From Gammaproteobacteria bacterium (GTDB lineage: Bacteria > Pseudomonadota > Gammaproteobacteria > Pseudomonadales > M0112), in NCBI GenBank assembly GCA_006227085.1, contig SBFY01000185.1:1-24311 (forward strand): a stretch of DNA of 24,311 bases, given 5' to 3'. How positions within the stretch are numbered: the first letter of the stretch is position 1; the number at the start of each line of letters is the position of its first letter. The notes under the pieces are model-generated. The model ran no database searches. It had not been told where the DNA came from and saw only the letters and a program-made list of their open reading frames with translations. Shown one piece after another: positions 8,250 to 15,863 of the stretch. The translations under genes and the position numbers were made by a program.

Positions 8250-8987
8250 ATGATGCCGCATGCGTTGCAGTCTTGCTGGGTGTTGCATAGCCGTCCTTAT
8301 CGTGAAACCAGCTTGCTACTCGATTTGCTAACGGAACAGGAAGGCCGCGTGCGTTGTGTCATGCGTGGCGTGCGGGGTGATGGCCGTCGTGCCAGGCAGT
8401 GGCGTGGTGTGGTCCAGTCATTCCTGCCACTGCAAGGCAGCTGGGGTGGCCGCACCGAGCTGGGTACGATTCGCCAGCTTGAACCCGATGGTGCGCCGTA
8501 CCTGTTGGCGGGTACCGCCTTGTATTGCGGTTTGTATGCGAATGAATTGCTGACCCGCCTGCTGTATCCGGGTGAATCCGTGCCGGGTTTATTGCCGCGC
8601 TATGCCGCACTGCTTGGGCAGCTTGGGCAAGCCGGTAGCGATGCGCTGGAGCCCGCCTTGCGCAGCTTTGAACTCGATCTCCTGGACTTGCTTGGTGTCT
8701 GCCCGGATTTCAGCAGCGATGCGCTTACCGGCGCATCCTTGAAACAGCATGCGTCGTATCGTTATTTGCCCGATAGCGGTTTTGTGGAAGTGATGACGGG
8801 TGATCCCGGCGTCGAAGGCCGGGTGTTACTGGCGATTGCGCAGCAGGATTTTTCTGACCCGGTGGTGCGCCGTGCTGCCAAACGGGTTGTGCGTCAATTA
8901 CTGGCGCCCTTGCTGGGCGACAAGCCATTGGCCAGTCGAGCGTTGTTCGAAACGCCATTGCCGGCATTGCAGGTAACGCCTTCCTGA
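8250..8987 (+). CDS. recO: DNA repair protein RecO
   Basis: Recombination mediator that, with RecR and RecF, loads RecA on SSB-coated single strands and anneals DNA. 245 residues (E. coli 242). The N-terminal OB-fold region is clear: CWVLHSRPYRETSLLLDLLT, EGRVRCVMRGVRG, then the LLPLQG-like SFLPLQGSWGG and YLLAGTALYCGLYANELLTR helices. No zinc-finger Cys set is seen, as in other gammaproteobacterial RecO. Two ATGs are in tandem at 8250 and 8253, with a GAGG/GGGG purine stretch just upstream. It ends the lepA-recO run and converges on the kinase gene with only ten bases between the stops and no visible terminator. Confidence 0.93.
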   Translation: MMPHALQSCWVLHSRPYRETSLLLDLLTEQEGRVRCVMRGVRGDGRRARQWRGVVQSFLPLQGSWGGRTELGTIRQLEPDGAPYLLAGTALYCGLYANELLTRLLYPGESVPGLLPRYAALLGQLGQAGSDALEPALRSFELDLLDLLGVCPDFSSDALTGASLKQHASYRYLPDSGFVEVMTGDPGVEGRVLLAIAQQDFSDPVVRRAAKRVVRQLLAPLLGDKPLASRALFETPLPALQVTPS

Positions 8988-8997
8988 ACAGCGGGTC

Positions 8998-11637
8998 TTA
9001 ATCCACCGCGAACAGGGCGTCGATATCATGCCCTTCGGCCCAGCTTTGCAAATGATCAATCGATTGCAGCACTGCCTTGATGGCTGCGTCATGCTGGCCT
9101 TGTGGTGACTGCTTCAGCGCGCTTTCCAGTATTTCGCACGCATCTTTCAGGCCGGGAACGCCTGTGTAGCAGCAACTGCCGTGCAGGCGATGCACGGTTT
9201 CCAGTAATGCTTCCGCGTGGTGTGCCTGTTGGTAACGACGGATGTCCGCTTGTTCGGCAGGCAAGATGCACAGCAGGCTGTTCAGCATATCGCGTGCCAG
9301 CAGTGGCTTGTGGTTGGCGCGTTGCAGGCAAAGGGCAATGTCGACGGGCGCTCCCGCTATGGGCTTGGGAGTGCCGGCATACTGCAGTAGCACATCATGC
9401 AGCTGCTGTTCGCTGACCGGCTTGGCGAGGTGCGCCTGGAAGCCGTTCTCCAGCAAATCGCGTTTTTCTTCGGGCATGGCATGGGCGGTCAGTGCAATGA
9501 CCGGTGTGTCGCGGTAAGTGGCCAAATGACGAAGCTGTTTGAGGGTGGCGCGTCCATCCATTTCCGGCATCTGGATGTCCATGAACACAATATCCACTTC
9601 CTGTTGGCGTGCCAGCTCAATCGCCGCCTTGCCGCTGTGCGCAGCGAGCACATCAATGCCCATGTCCTCGAGCAGGGCGGTGAGTAACTGCAGGTTGGCG
9701 GCATTGTCGTCGACAGCCAATGCACGGGTGTTTTGCCAGTGTGACACCGGGGCCTGGGGAACGGCTGCTGCCGACGTCATGCTCATTTGCCGGTACAGCC
9801 GTTTGGCCGACAAGGGTTTGAACAGCAAATGCGTGCTCTGGGCCAGGTCGCCTAAAGCAGACAGGATCGAAGGTGGCGCGGCTAGCAGGATGTGCCGTTT
9901 ACCCGCGACTGTGCGCAGGGTGTCCAGCAATGCATCCAGGTGGCTGGTGTCAAAGGGCAGGCCCACCAGCAAGGTGTCCTTGCTGCCGGTGGCGAGATGC
10001 GTTTGCAGTGACGCGATATCTTCCAGCCATTCGATATGGATGCCGCGTGGTTCCAGTAAATGACGCCACGCCAATCGTGTGGCGGGATGGGCTTCATAGA
10101 CTGTGATGCGCTGGCCGGCCAGTGCGGGCAGGGGTGGGTCACTGTAATGATCTGCCAATGGCAATGGCAGGCTGACCCAGAATGTGCTGCCTTTGCCTGC
10201 CTCGCTGCGCAAGCCAATCTGGCCATGCATGTGTTCTACCAGGAAACGGGTAATGGTTAATCCCAGCCCTGTGCCACCGTATTGCCGCGAGGTGGAGGCA
10301 TCGGCCTGGCTGAAGGAAGCAAAAATCCGGTCTTGCTGTTCCTGTGACAAACCAATGCCGGTATCACTGACGCTGATCAGCAGGGTCGCTGATTGTTCAT
10401 CAAGTTCATCAATGTTGATCTTCAGGACCACTTCACCCTGTTCCGTGAACTTGATGGCATTGCTGAGCAGGTTCACCAGGATTTGCTTGATGCGCAGTGG
10501 GTCGCCCACCAGTCGCTGTGGCAGGTTGGGCTCGGTGTCGAGTACCAGCTCCAGTGACTTGTCCATGGCGGCGGTGGCGGTGATGGCCAGGGTGTCGTCA
10601 ATCAATTCAGGTAATGAAAAGGGCACAGGATCCAGCGTGAGCTTGCCCGCTTCGATTTTGGAGAAATCGAGGATGTCATTGATGATTTGCAACAGGCTGG
10701 TCGATGAGTCACGAATGATGCGCAGGTAATCGGTTTGCAAGGGTGTGGGGCTGGTTTTCAGCAATAACTGCGTGAAGCCGATAATGCCGTTCAACGGTGT
10801 GCGGATTTCATGGCTGGTATTGGCCAGGAATTCGGATTTGATGCGGCTGGCTTCCAATGCCTGCTTGCGGGCGAGGTCGAGCTCGATGTTCTGTACTTCA
10901 ATCGTTTCCAGTGTTTCGCGCAAATCGTGCGTGGCCTGCTCAACGTGATCCTGCATGTCGTCATAGGTGCGCTGCAGGGTTTTGGCCATGTTATTGAGGG
11001 TGTTGGCCAGGTCGCCCAGTTCCCCGCTGTCTGGCACGGGCACCGACACCTGGAAGTTGCGTGCCTGCAGCGATTCCATGCCTTGCTTGATGGATTCGAT
11101 GCCTTGCAGGTAATGGCGGGCAACCCGTAACGCATGCCAGCCACTGATGCACAGCAGTAACAGCAATATCCCCAGGGTCACCAGCAAGTCCTGGTAGCGA
11201 CGAACGGTGGCATGGTCACCATACAGTTCAATTTCCACCCAGCCACCTTGGGCCAGTGCAGTACTGATCAGGTAATTGCTGTCGTCCAGCCGGAGGGGTT
11301 GCTGGTGATGGCCTGCCTGCAGTGCTGCATGAACGGGCCGGTTGGGGCCTGCCACCAGGGTGGCCTGGCCATTGGCATCACGAATGCGAATGGCACGAAT
11401 GGCGGCAACGCCGAGCAGGTCACGGGCGGTCTGGTTGAGCAGGCCCTCCGGTAGCTGTGCCGATTGGTTGGCCAGTGCCGCCATTTCATGGGCGGTGCGC
11501 TGGCCGTTTTCCAGCAGGCTACGCTCCAGGGTGATCAGGTGTTGCCAGAGCAGGTAGGCGCCCAGCACGCAGGCCACCAGCAGGCTCGGCAGGATGCCGA
11601 TGATCAGGGCTCGCTGGCGTAGGGACGATGCGCTCAC
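8998..11637 (-). CDS. barA: Hybrid sensor histidine kinase BarA/GacS
   Basis: Tripartite inner-membrane sensor kinase that in the family phosphorylates the UvrY/GacA regulator and so controls Csr/Rsm small RNAs. 879 residues. Order: membrane helix about 11-31, periplasmic sensor 32-150, helix about 151-168, HAMP about 170-222, coiled coil 225-262, HisKA with His276 (FLANTSHEIRTPLNGIIGF), HATPase with N box LVNLLSNAIKFTE, SDTGIG and GGTGLGL, a degenerate receiver at about 508-615 lacking the acidic pocket, a true receiver with Asp687 (VDIVFMDIQMPEMDG), and a C-terminal Hpt with His816 (VHRLHGSCCYTG). The start is GTG 11637, with GGAG six bases upstream. Neither a cognate response regulator nor a small RNA lies in the window. 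Confidence 0.95.
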   Translation of the reverse strand: MSASSLRQRALIIGILPSLLVACVLGAYLLWQHLITLERSLLENGQRTAHEMAALANQSAQLPEGLLNQTARDLLGVAAIRAIRIRDANGQATLVAGPNRPVHAALQAGHHQQPLRLDDSNYLISTALAQGGWVEIELYGDHATVRRYQDLLVTLGILLLLLCISGWHALRVARHYLQGIESIKQGMESLQARNFQVSVPVPDSGELGDLANTLNNMAKTLQRTYDDMQDHVEQATHDLRETLETIEVQNIELDLARKQALEASRIKSEFLANTSHEIRTPLNGIIGFTQLLLKTSPTPLQTDYLRIIRDSSTSLLQIINDILDFSKIEAGKLTLDPVPFSLPELIDDTLAITATAAMDKSLELVLDTEPNLPQRLVGDPLRIKQILVNLLSNAIKFTEQGEVVLKINIDELDEQSATLLISVSDTGIGLSQEQQDRIFASFSQADASTSRQYGGTGLGLTITRFLVEHMHGQIGLRSEAGKGSTFWVSLPLPLADHYSDPPLPALAGQRITVYEAHPATRLAWRHLLEPRGIHIEWLEDIASLQTHLATGSKDTLLVGLPFDTSHLDALLDTLRTVAGKRHILLAAPPSILSALGDLAQSTHLLFKPLSAKRLYRQMSMTSAAAVPQAPVSHWQNTRALAVDDNAANLQLLTALLEDMGIDVLAAHSGKAAIELARQQEVDIVFMDIQMPEMDGRATLKQLRHLATYRDTPVIALTAHAMPEEKRDLLENGFQAHLAKPVSEQQLHDVLLQYAGTPKPIAGAPVDIALCLQRANHKPLLARDMLNSLLCILPAEQADIRRYQQAHHAEALLETVHRLHGSCCYTGVPGLKDACEILESALKQSPQGQHDAAIKAVLQSIDHLQSWAEGHDIDALFAVD

Positions 11638-11670
11638 AGGGGGCTCCGGTGTTTCTTATGGTTTTCCGGT

Positions 11671-11700
11671 CTTATGCCCGGGCAGGCCGCTTAGTGTAAA
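11671..11700 (-). promoter_or_regulatory. Candidate sigma-70 promoter for barA
   Basis: Read on the minus strand: TTTACA (11700-11695), 18 bases, CATAAG (11676-11671). The -35 matches 5 of 6 and the -10 4 of 6 consensus bases. It would start transcription about 25-30 bases before the GTG start. Confidence 0.45.
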
Positions 11701-11710
11701 CTCCCCGCTG

Positions 11711-11752
11711 CCTCTGCCGGAAGCAGGGGTCTACAGGCCGCTGGCCAGCCTG
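11711..11752 (+). promoter_or_regulatory. Two successive hairpins in the cysM leader
   Basis: CCTCTGC (11711-11717) can pair with GCAGGGG (11723-11729), one G-U pair, loop of five. ACAGGC (11733-11738) pairs exactly with GCCTGT (11747-11752) around a nine-base loop that contains TGGCCA. They lie 50-90 bases before the cysM start. No T run follows, so these are not terminators as written. A regulatory role is only possible. Confidence 0.35.
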
Positions 11753-11801
11753 TTCCGGGTATCCCAGGACTTCAATAAGCATCTGATTGTAAAGGGATTT
11801 T

Positions 11802-12689
11802 ATGGATTATCCTACCGTTGAAAGTTGCATCGGGCAAACACCGTTGGTGCGCTTGCAGCGTTTGCCGGGTGATATTTCCAGTACGGTGCTGGTGAAACTG
11901 GAAGGCAACAACCCGGCAGGATCCGTGAAAGACCGGCCGGCCATGAGCATGATTGCGCATGCTGAAGCCCGCGGTGACATCCAGCCGGGCGATACCCTCA
12001 TTGAAGCCACCTCGGGCAACACCGGGATTGCCCTGGCCATGGCCGCAGCCATTCGCGGCTACCGCATGGTGCTGGTGATGCCCAGTCACATGAGCCATGA
12101 ACGCAAGCTGGCGATGGCCGCCTACGGGGCTGAGCTGGTTGAGGTGAGCAAACAATCCGGCATGGAAGGCGCACGCGACCTCGCGTTGCAAATGCAGGCC
12201 GAAGGCAAGGGTAAGGTGCTGAACCAGTTTGGCAACCCGGATAATCCCCTGGCCCATTATGAAACGACCGGCCCGGAAATCTGGCAACAGACGGCTGGCC
12301 GCGTCACGCATTTTGTCAGTGCCATGGGCACGACCGGCACCATCATGGGTGTGTCGCGTTACCTGAAAGCGCAAAACCCCGCCATCCAGATCATCGGCTT
12401 GCAGCCGGAAGACGGGGCCAGCATCCCCGGTATCCGTCGTTGGCCCAAGGAATACCTGCCAACCATTTTTGAAGCCAGTCGCGTGGATCGTGTCATTGAT
12501 ATTGGCCAACAGGAAGCGGAAGACACCATGCGTGCCCTGGCCAAACGCGAAGGGATTTTTTGCGGGGTCTCCTCGGGAGGTGCAGTGGCTGGTGCATTGC
12601 GGATTGCGCGTGAAGTCGAGCATGCGGTGATCGTGGCGATTGTGTGTGATCGCGGCGACCGTTACCTGTCCACCGGGGTTTTCGGTTAA
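11802..12689 (+). CDS. cysM: Cysteine synthase B (CysM)
   Basis: PLP enzyme that makes cysteine from O-acetylserine and sulfide, and in the CysM branch can also use thiosulfate. 295 residues. The PLP lysine is Lys43 in the CysM-type signature NNPAGSVKDRPA. The phosphate-binding loop is EATSGNTGIALAMA, the second active-site loop GTTGTIMGVSRYLK, and the C-terminus CDRGDRYLSTGVF is typical of CysM rather than CysK. ATG 11802 has AAAGGGA about eight bases upstream. The following relA gene starts 24 bases after the stop, so the two are probably cotranscribed. In many relatives an rlmD/rumA methyltransferase sits between cysM and relA. Here it is absent. Confidence 0.94.
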   Translation: MDYPTVESCIGQTPLVRLQRLPGDISSTVLVKLEGNNPAGSVKDRPAMSMIAHAEARGDIQPGDTLIEATSGNTGIALAMAAAIRGYRMVLVMPSHMSHERKLAMAAYGAELVEVSKQSGMEGARDLALQMQAEGKGKVLNQFGNPDNPLAHYETTGPEIWQQTAGRVTHFVSAMGTTGTIMGVSRYLKAQNPAIQIIGLQPEDGASIPGIRRWPKEYLPTIFEASRVDRVIDIGQQEAEDTMRALAKREGIFCGVSSGGAVAGALRIAREVEHAVIVAIVCDRGDRYLSTGVFG

Positions 12690-12712
12690 GCGTTGCTGGC
12701 CGGTCAGTTGCC

Positions 12713-14950
12713 ATGGTCCAGGTTCGCTCAGATTATCCCCGCACCGACACCGGCCAGGTGGATGTGGAACGCTGGCTGGATGAGCTGGCCGCCCGTCACG
12801 CCCTCACCGATCGCAATACGTTGTCGCGCGCCTGCCATTTGAGCCAGGCGGCTGAAGCAGTAGCGATTGTTTCCGACAAGATCTGGTCGCCGCATACCAG
12901 CAGTTTCCTGACCGGCCTGGAGATGGCCGATATCCTTGCTGACTTGCGCATGGACCAGGATTCGCTGGTGGCCGCCATCCTCTACCGTGCCGTGCGCGAA
13001 GAAAAATTGCCGCTGGTCGCCGTGCGTGAGCAGTTTGGTGATGCCATCGCCAACCTGATTGAAGGCGTGCTGCGCATGGCAGCGATCAGCATGGCCGCTG
13101 AAGACGCAGGCGAACCCGTGTTCGGGCGACCGCAAACGCAGTCAGACCAGATCCGCAAGATGCTGGTGACCTTGATTGATGATGTGCGGGTGGCGTTGAT
13201 CAAGCTGGCCGAGCGGACGTGTGCCATCCGTGCTGTCAAGAATAATCCTGCCAAACGTGAACGGGTGGCGCGTGAAGTGGCCAATGTGTATGCGCCCTTG
13301 GCGCATCGTTTGGGTATCGGCCATATCAAGTGGGAGCTGGAGGATTTGTCCTTCCGTTACCTGCAACCGGACGCGTACAAGAAAATTGCCAGCATGCTGG
13401 ATGAGAAGCGACGTGATCGCGATCGCTTTATTAGCGATGTCACGGCACAGTTGCGTGATGCCTTGCAGGCCGAACAGATCGAGGCGGAAGTCTACGGGCG
13501 CGCCAAGCACATCTACAGCATCTGGCGGAAGATGCGCCGCAAGAATATCCGTTTCTCGGAAGTCTATGACATCCGTGCCGTTCGCGTGCTGGTGAATGAC
13601 ATCAAGAGCTGTTATGCCGCACTAGGTATTGTGCATTCACTGTGGCCGAACATCCCGCACGAATTCGATGATTACATCGCCAATCCGAAAGATAACGGTT
13701 ATCGCTCATTGCACACTGCCGTGTACGGGCCAGAGGGAAAAGTGCTGGAAGTGCAGATCCGTACCCGTTCCATGCACGACGAAGCGGAATACGGTGTGTG
13801 CGCACATTGGCAGTACAAAGGTGTCGATGCCAATGAACGCAATGCCTTTTATGAAAGAAAAGTTTCGTGGTTGCGGCAAGTGCTGGAATGGCACGAGGAA
13901 ATGGGCGGTGTCGAGGATTGGGCCAGCGAGTTTGGCAGTGACGCGACCCATGAACGCATCTATGTGTTCACACCCGATGGGCATGTGGTGGATTTGGCCA
14001 AGGGCGCCACACCACTGGATTTTGCCTACGCGGTGCATACCGATGTCGGGCATCGTTGCCGTGGTGCCAAGGTCAACGGCCGCATTGTGGCCTTGACGAC
14101 GGCATTGCAGACCGGCGACCAGGTGGAAGTGATTACCGCCAAGGAAAGTCGTCCCAGCCGTGACTGGTTGCGTAACAGCCTGGGTTACCTGAAAACCTCA
14201 CGGGCGAAAGCCAAGGTACGGCATTGGTTCCGCCAGCAGGATCGTGAGCAGCACATTGCGATTGGTCGCGCGATCCTGGAAAAGGAATTTAACCGGCTGT
14301 CCCTGACCAGTCTCGATTACAAAACGCTCGCGTCGAAAATGAAGTACCAGACGGTGGATGACTTGTTCGCAGCACTGGGTGCGGGTGACCAGCGGGTTGG
14401 GCCGGTCGTGCATGCAGCACATGCAATGACGGATATTCCCGGCGCGGAACAGTTTGAACTCACCTTGCCTGCGGATACGCCGGCACCAGTGGCTGAAAGC
14501 GGTTTCCTGTTCAGTGGTGTGGGCAACCTGCTGGCGCAAACGGCGCAGTGTTGCATGCCCTTGCCAGGCGATCCGGTGCGCGGTTACATCACGCAAGGGC
14601 GTGGCGTCAGTGTGCACCGGCAGGATTGCCCCAACTTGCTGCAGCTGCAATCGAATGAACCCGAACGCATTATTGAAGTGGATTGGGGCGGACAGGTGCG
14701 TGCAACCTATCCGGTGGACATCGAGATTGAAGCGTTTGATCGTTCCGGCCTGCTGCGGGATATCACCACCTTGCTGGCCAACGAGCGGGTTAACCTGCTC
14801 GGTACGCACACCTGGTCCGATCGCCAGCACAACCTCGCGCATTTGCAGTTGACGCTGGAAGTGCATGACCTGGAATCCTTGTCCGTGTTGCTGGCACGCA
14901 TCAGCAATTTGCCCAACATCGTGCGCGTGGCACGGCGGCGGAGCAAATAG
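12713..14950 (+). CDS. relA: (p)ppGpp synthetase RelA (monofunctional)
   Basis: Ribosome-associated stringent-response synthetase that transfers pyrophosphate from ATP to GTP or GDP, releasing AMP. 745 residues (E. coli 744). The N-terminal pseudo-hydrolase domain (about 55-160) lacks the catalytic His-Asp pair: the site reads AAILYRAVREE. The synthetase domain (about 230-370) has RVLVNDIKSCYAALG and the RelA-type EFDD (317-320) followed by YIANPKDNGYRSLHT. The TGS domain is at about 415-475 (ERIYVFTPDGHVVDLAKGAT), a Cys-containing zinc-finger domain includes Cys613, Cys614 and Cys639, and a C-terminal ACT domain covers about 665-745. EFDD and the lost HD motif separate it from bifunctional SpoT. 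The ribosome site is weak. Confidence 0.97.
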   Translation: MVQVRSDYPRTDTGQVDVERWLDELAARHALTDRNTLSRACHLSQAAEAVAIVSDKIWSPHTSSFLTGLEMADILADLRMDQDSLVAAILYRAVREEKLPLVAVREQFGDAIANLIEGVLRMAAISMAAEDAGEPVFGRPQTQSDQIRKMLVTLIDDVRVALIKLAERTCAIRAVKNNPAKRERVAREVANVYAPLAHRLGIGHIKWELEDLSFRYLQPDAYKKIASMLDEKRRDRDRFISDVTAQLRDALQAEQIEAEVYGRAKHIYSIWRKMRRKNIRFSEVYDIRAVRVLVNDIKSCYAALGIVHSLWPNIPHEFDDYIANPKDNGYRSLHTAVYGPEGKVLEVQIRTRSMHDEAEYGVCAHWQYKGVDANERNAFYERKVSWLRQVLEWHEEMGGVEDWASEFGSDATHERIYVFTPDGHVVDLAKGATPLDFAYAVHTDVGHRCRGAKVNGRIVALTTALQTGDQVEVITAKESRPSRDWLRNSLGYLKTSRAKAKVRHWFRQQDREQHIAIGRAILEKEFNRLSLTSLDYKTLASKMKYQTVDDLFAALGAGDQRVGPVVHAAHAMTDIPGAEQFELTLPADTPAPVAESGFLFSGVGNLLAQTAQCCMPLPGDPVRGYITQGRGVSVHRQDCPNLLQLQSNEPERIIEVDWGGQVRATYPVDIEIEAFDRSGLLRDITTLLANERVNLLGTHTWSDRQHNLAHLQLTLEVHDLESLSVLLARISNLPNIVRVARRRSK

Positions 14951-14952
14951 GC

Positions 14953-15792
14953 GTGGCGCATGGTATCGATGACCTGCTGCAGCTGATGGCGCGCCTGCGC
15001 GATCCACAGGATGGCTGTCCCTGGGACCTGAAACAGGATTTCCCCACCATCGCGCCCTCCACGCTTGAGGAAGCCTATGAGCTGGTGCAGGCGATTGCTG
15101 AAAATGATCCTGGGCATATTCGTGAGGAATTGGGTGACCTGTTATTCCAGGTGGTGTTTTATGCCCGCATGGGCGAGGAGCGCGGCTGGTTTTCCTTTGC
15201 AGAGGTGGTCGATGGCCTGACCGGGAAATTGCTGCGACGGCATCCGCACGTGTTCCCGGAGGGTACCTTGCAAAGCCGTCGGCCGAGCGGTGACGTTGTG
15301 GATGAATCCAGCCTGCACACCCGCTGGGAGGCGACCAAGCATGCGGAGCGGGCAGGGCGTGACCACCAAAGCCTGATGGATGATGTACCGCTGGCACTGC
15401 CTGCCTTGAGCCGGGCACAGAAGCTTCAGAAAAGGGCGGCCCTGGCCGGTTTTGATTGGCCGGAGGTGGGTGGCGTACTGGCCAAGCTGGATGAAGAACT
15501 TGCCGAACTGGAAGCTGCACGGGTGGCTGCTGACCGTGATCAACAAGCCCGGGAATTGGGGGATGTGCTGTTCACCGCCGTCAACCTGGCCCGTCACTGG
15601 AAGTTTGATAGCGAAACCCTGTTGCGCGATACCGCACGCCGTTTTGAACAGCGTTTCCGTTGGATGGAACAGCAGGCTGCCCGGCAGGGGCAGGAACTGG
15701 CTGGTATGGATCCGGACCAGCGCGAATCCCTGTGGGAGCAGGCAAAAGCCCGGGAAGCCTCGGGGCTTGAGCCGGATGCGCCGGATGTATAA
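14953..15792 (+). CDS. mazG: Nucleoside triphosphate pyrophosphohydrolase MazG
   Basis: House-cleaning enzyme that cuts NTPs to NMP and pyrophosphate. In E. coli it has been linked to lower ppGpp during starvation. 279 residues (E. coli 263). There are two MazG repeats. The first has the metal-binding EE39-40 in LEEAYELVQAI and EELGDLLFQVV (58-68). The second has EELAELEAAR (181-190) and ELGDVLFTAVNLARHW (201-216). DPQDGCPWDLKQDFPTI near the N-terminus is a strong family mark. The start is GTG 14953, two bases after the relA stop, with GGAG ten bases upstream in the relA end, so it is translated together with relA. No mazEF toxin pair is present between them, unlike E. coli. Confidence 0.95.
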   Translation: MAHGIDDLLQLMARLRDPQDGCPWDLKQDFPTIAPSTLEEAYELVQAIAENDPGHIREELGDLLFQVVFYARMGEERGWFSFAEVVDGLTGKLLRRHPHVFPEGTLQSRRPSGDVVDESSLHTRWEATKHAERAGRDHQSLMDDVPLALPALSRAQKLQKRAALAGFDWPEVGGVLAKLDEELAELEAARVAADRDQQARELGDVLFTAVNLARHWKFDSETLLRDTARRFEQRFRWMEQQAARQGQELAGMDPDQRESLWEQAKAREASGLEPDAPDV

Positions 15793-15793
15793 T
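15767..15793 (+). promoter_or_regulatory. Sigma-70 promoter candidate for adk
   Basis: A perfect -10 TATAAT (15788-15793) overlaps the mazG stop codon. The best -35 is TTGAGC (15767-15772), 15 bases upstream, which is short. Shifting by one base gives CTTGAG at 16 bases. Transcription would start at about 15800, right at the leader hairpin. Confidence 0.55.
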
Positions 15794-15798
15794 GTGGG

Positions 15799-15832
15799 CT
15801 GCCACCTAAGCAGGCTCGTCGAGCCGTGGCAG
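15799..15832 (+). promoter_or_regulatory. Nested hairpin at the 5' end of the adk leader
   Basis: CTGCCAC (15799-15805) pairs perfectly with GTGGCAG (15826-15832). Inside it GGCTC (15813-15817) pairs perfectly with GAGCC (15821-15825) around a GTC loop. The two stems stack on the 3' side, with a seven-base bulge on the 5' side. No T run follows, so it is not a terminator. At the 5' end of the mRNA such a structure could stabilise it, or could be a protein site. This is a sequence observation without tested function. Confidence 0.5.
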
Positions 15833-15863
15833 TTGTGAAACCACCGATCGGGAGATCACCGTC

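Noticed and set aside
8985..9000. Bidirectional terminator between convergent recO and barA
   Set aside because: Only ten bases lie between the stops, with no inverted repeat or T run.
14941..14960. mazEF toxin-antitoxin pair expected between relA and mazG by analogy with E. coli
   Set aside because: Only two bases separate the relA stop and the mazG start. No such genes exist here.
14198..15520. Minus-strand open frame of 440 codons across relA and mazG
   Set aside because: Both sense genes carry complete family motifs. The antisense product is Pro/His/Arg-rich with no domain, and has no ribosome site.
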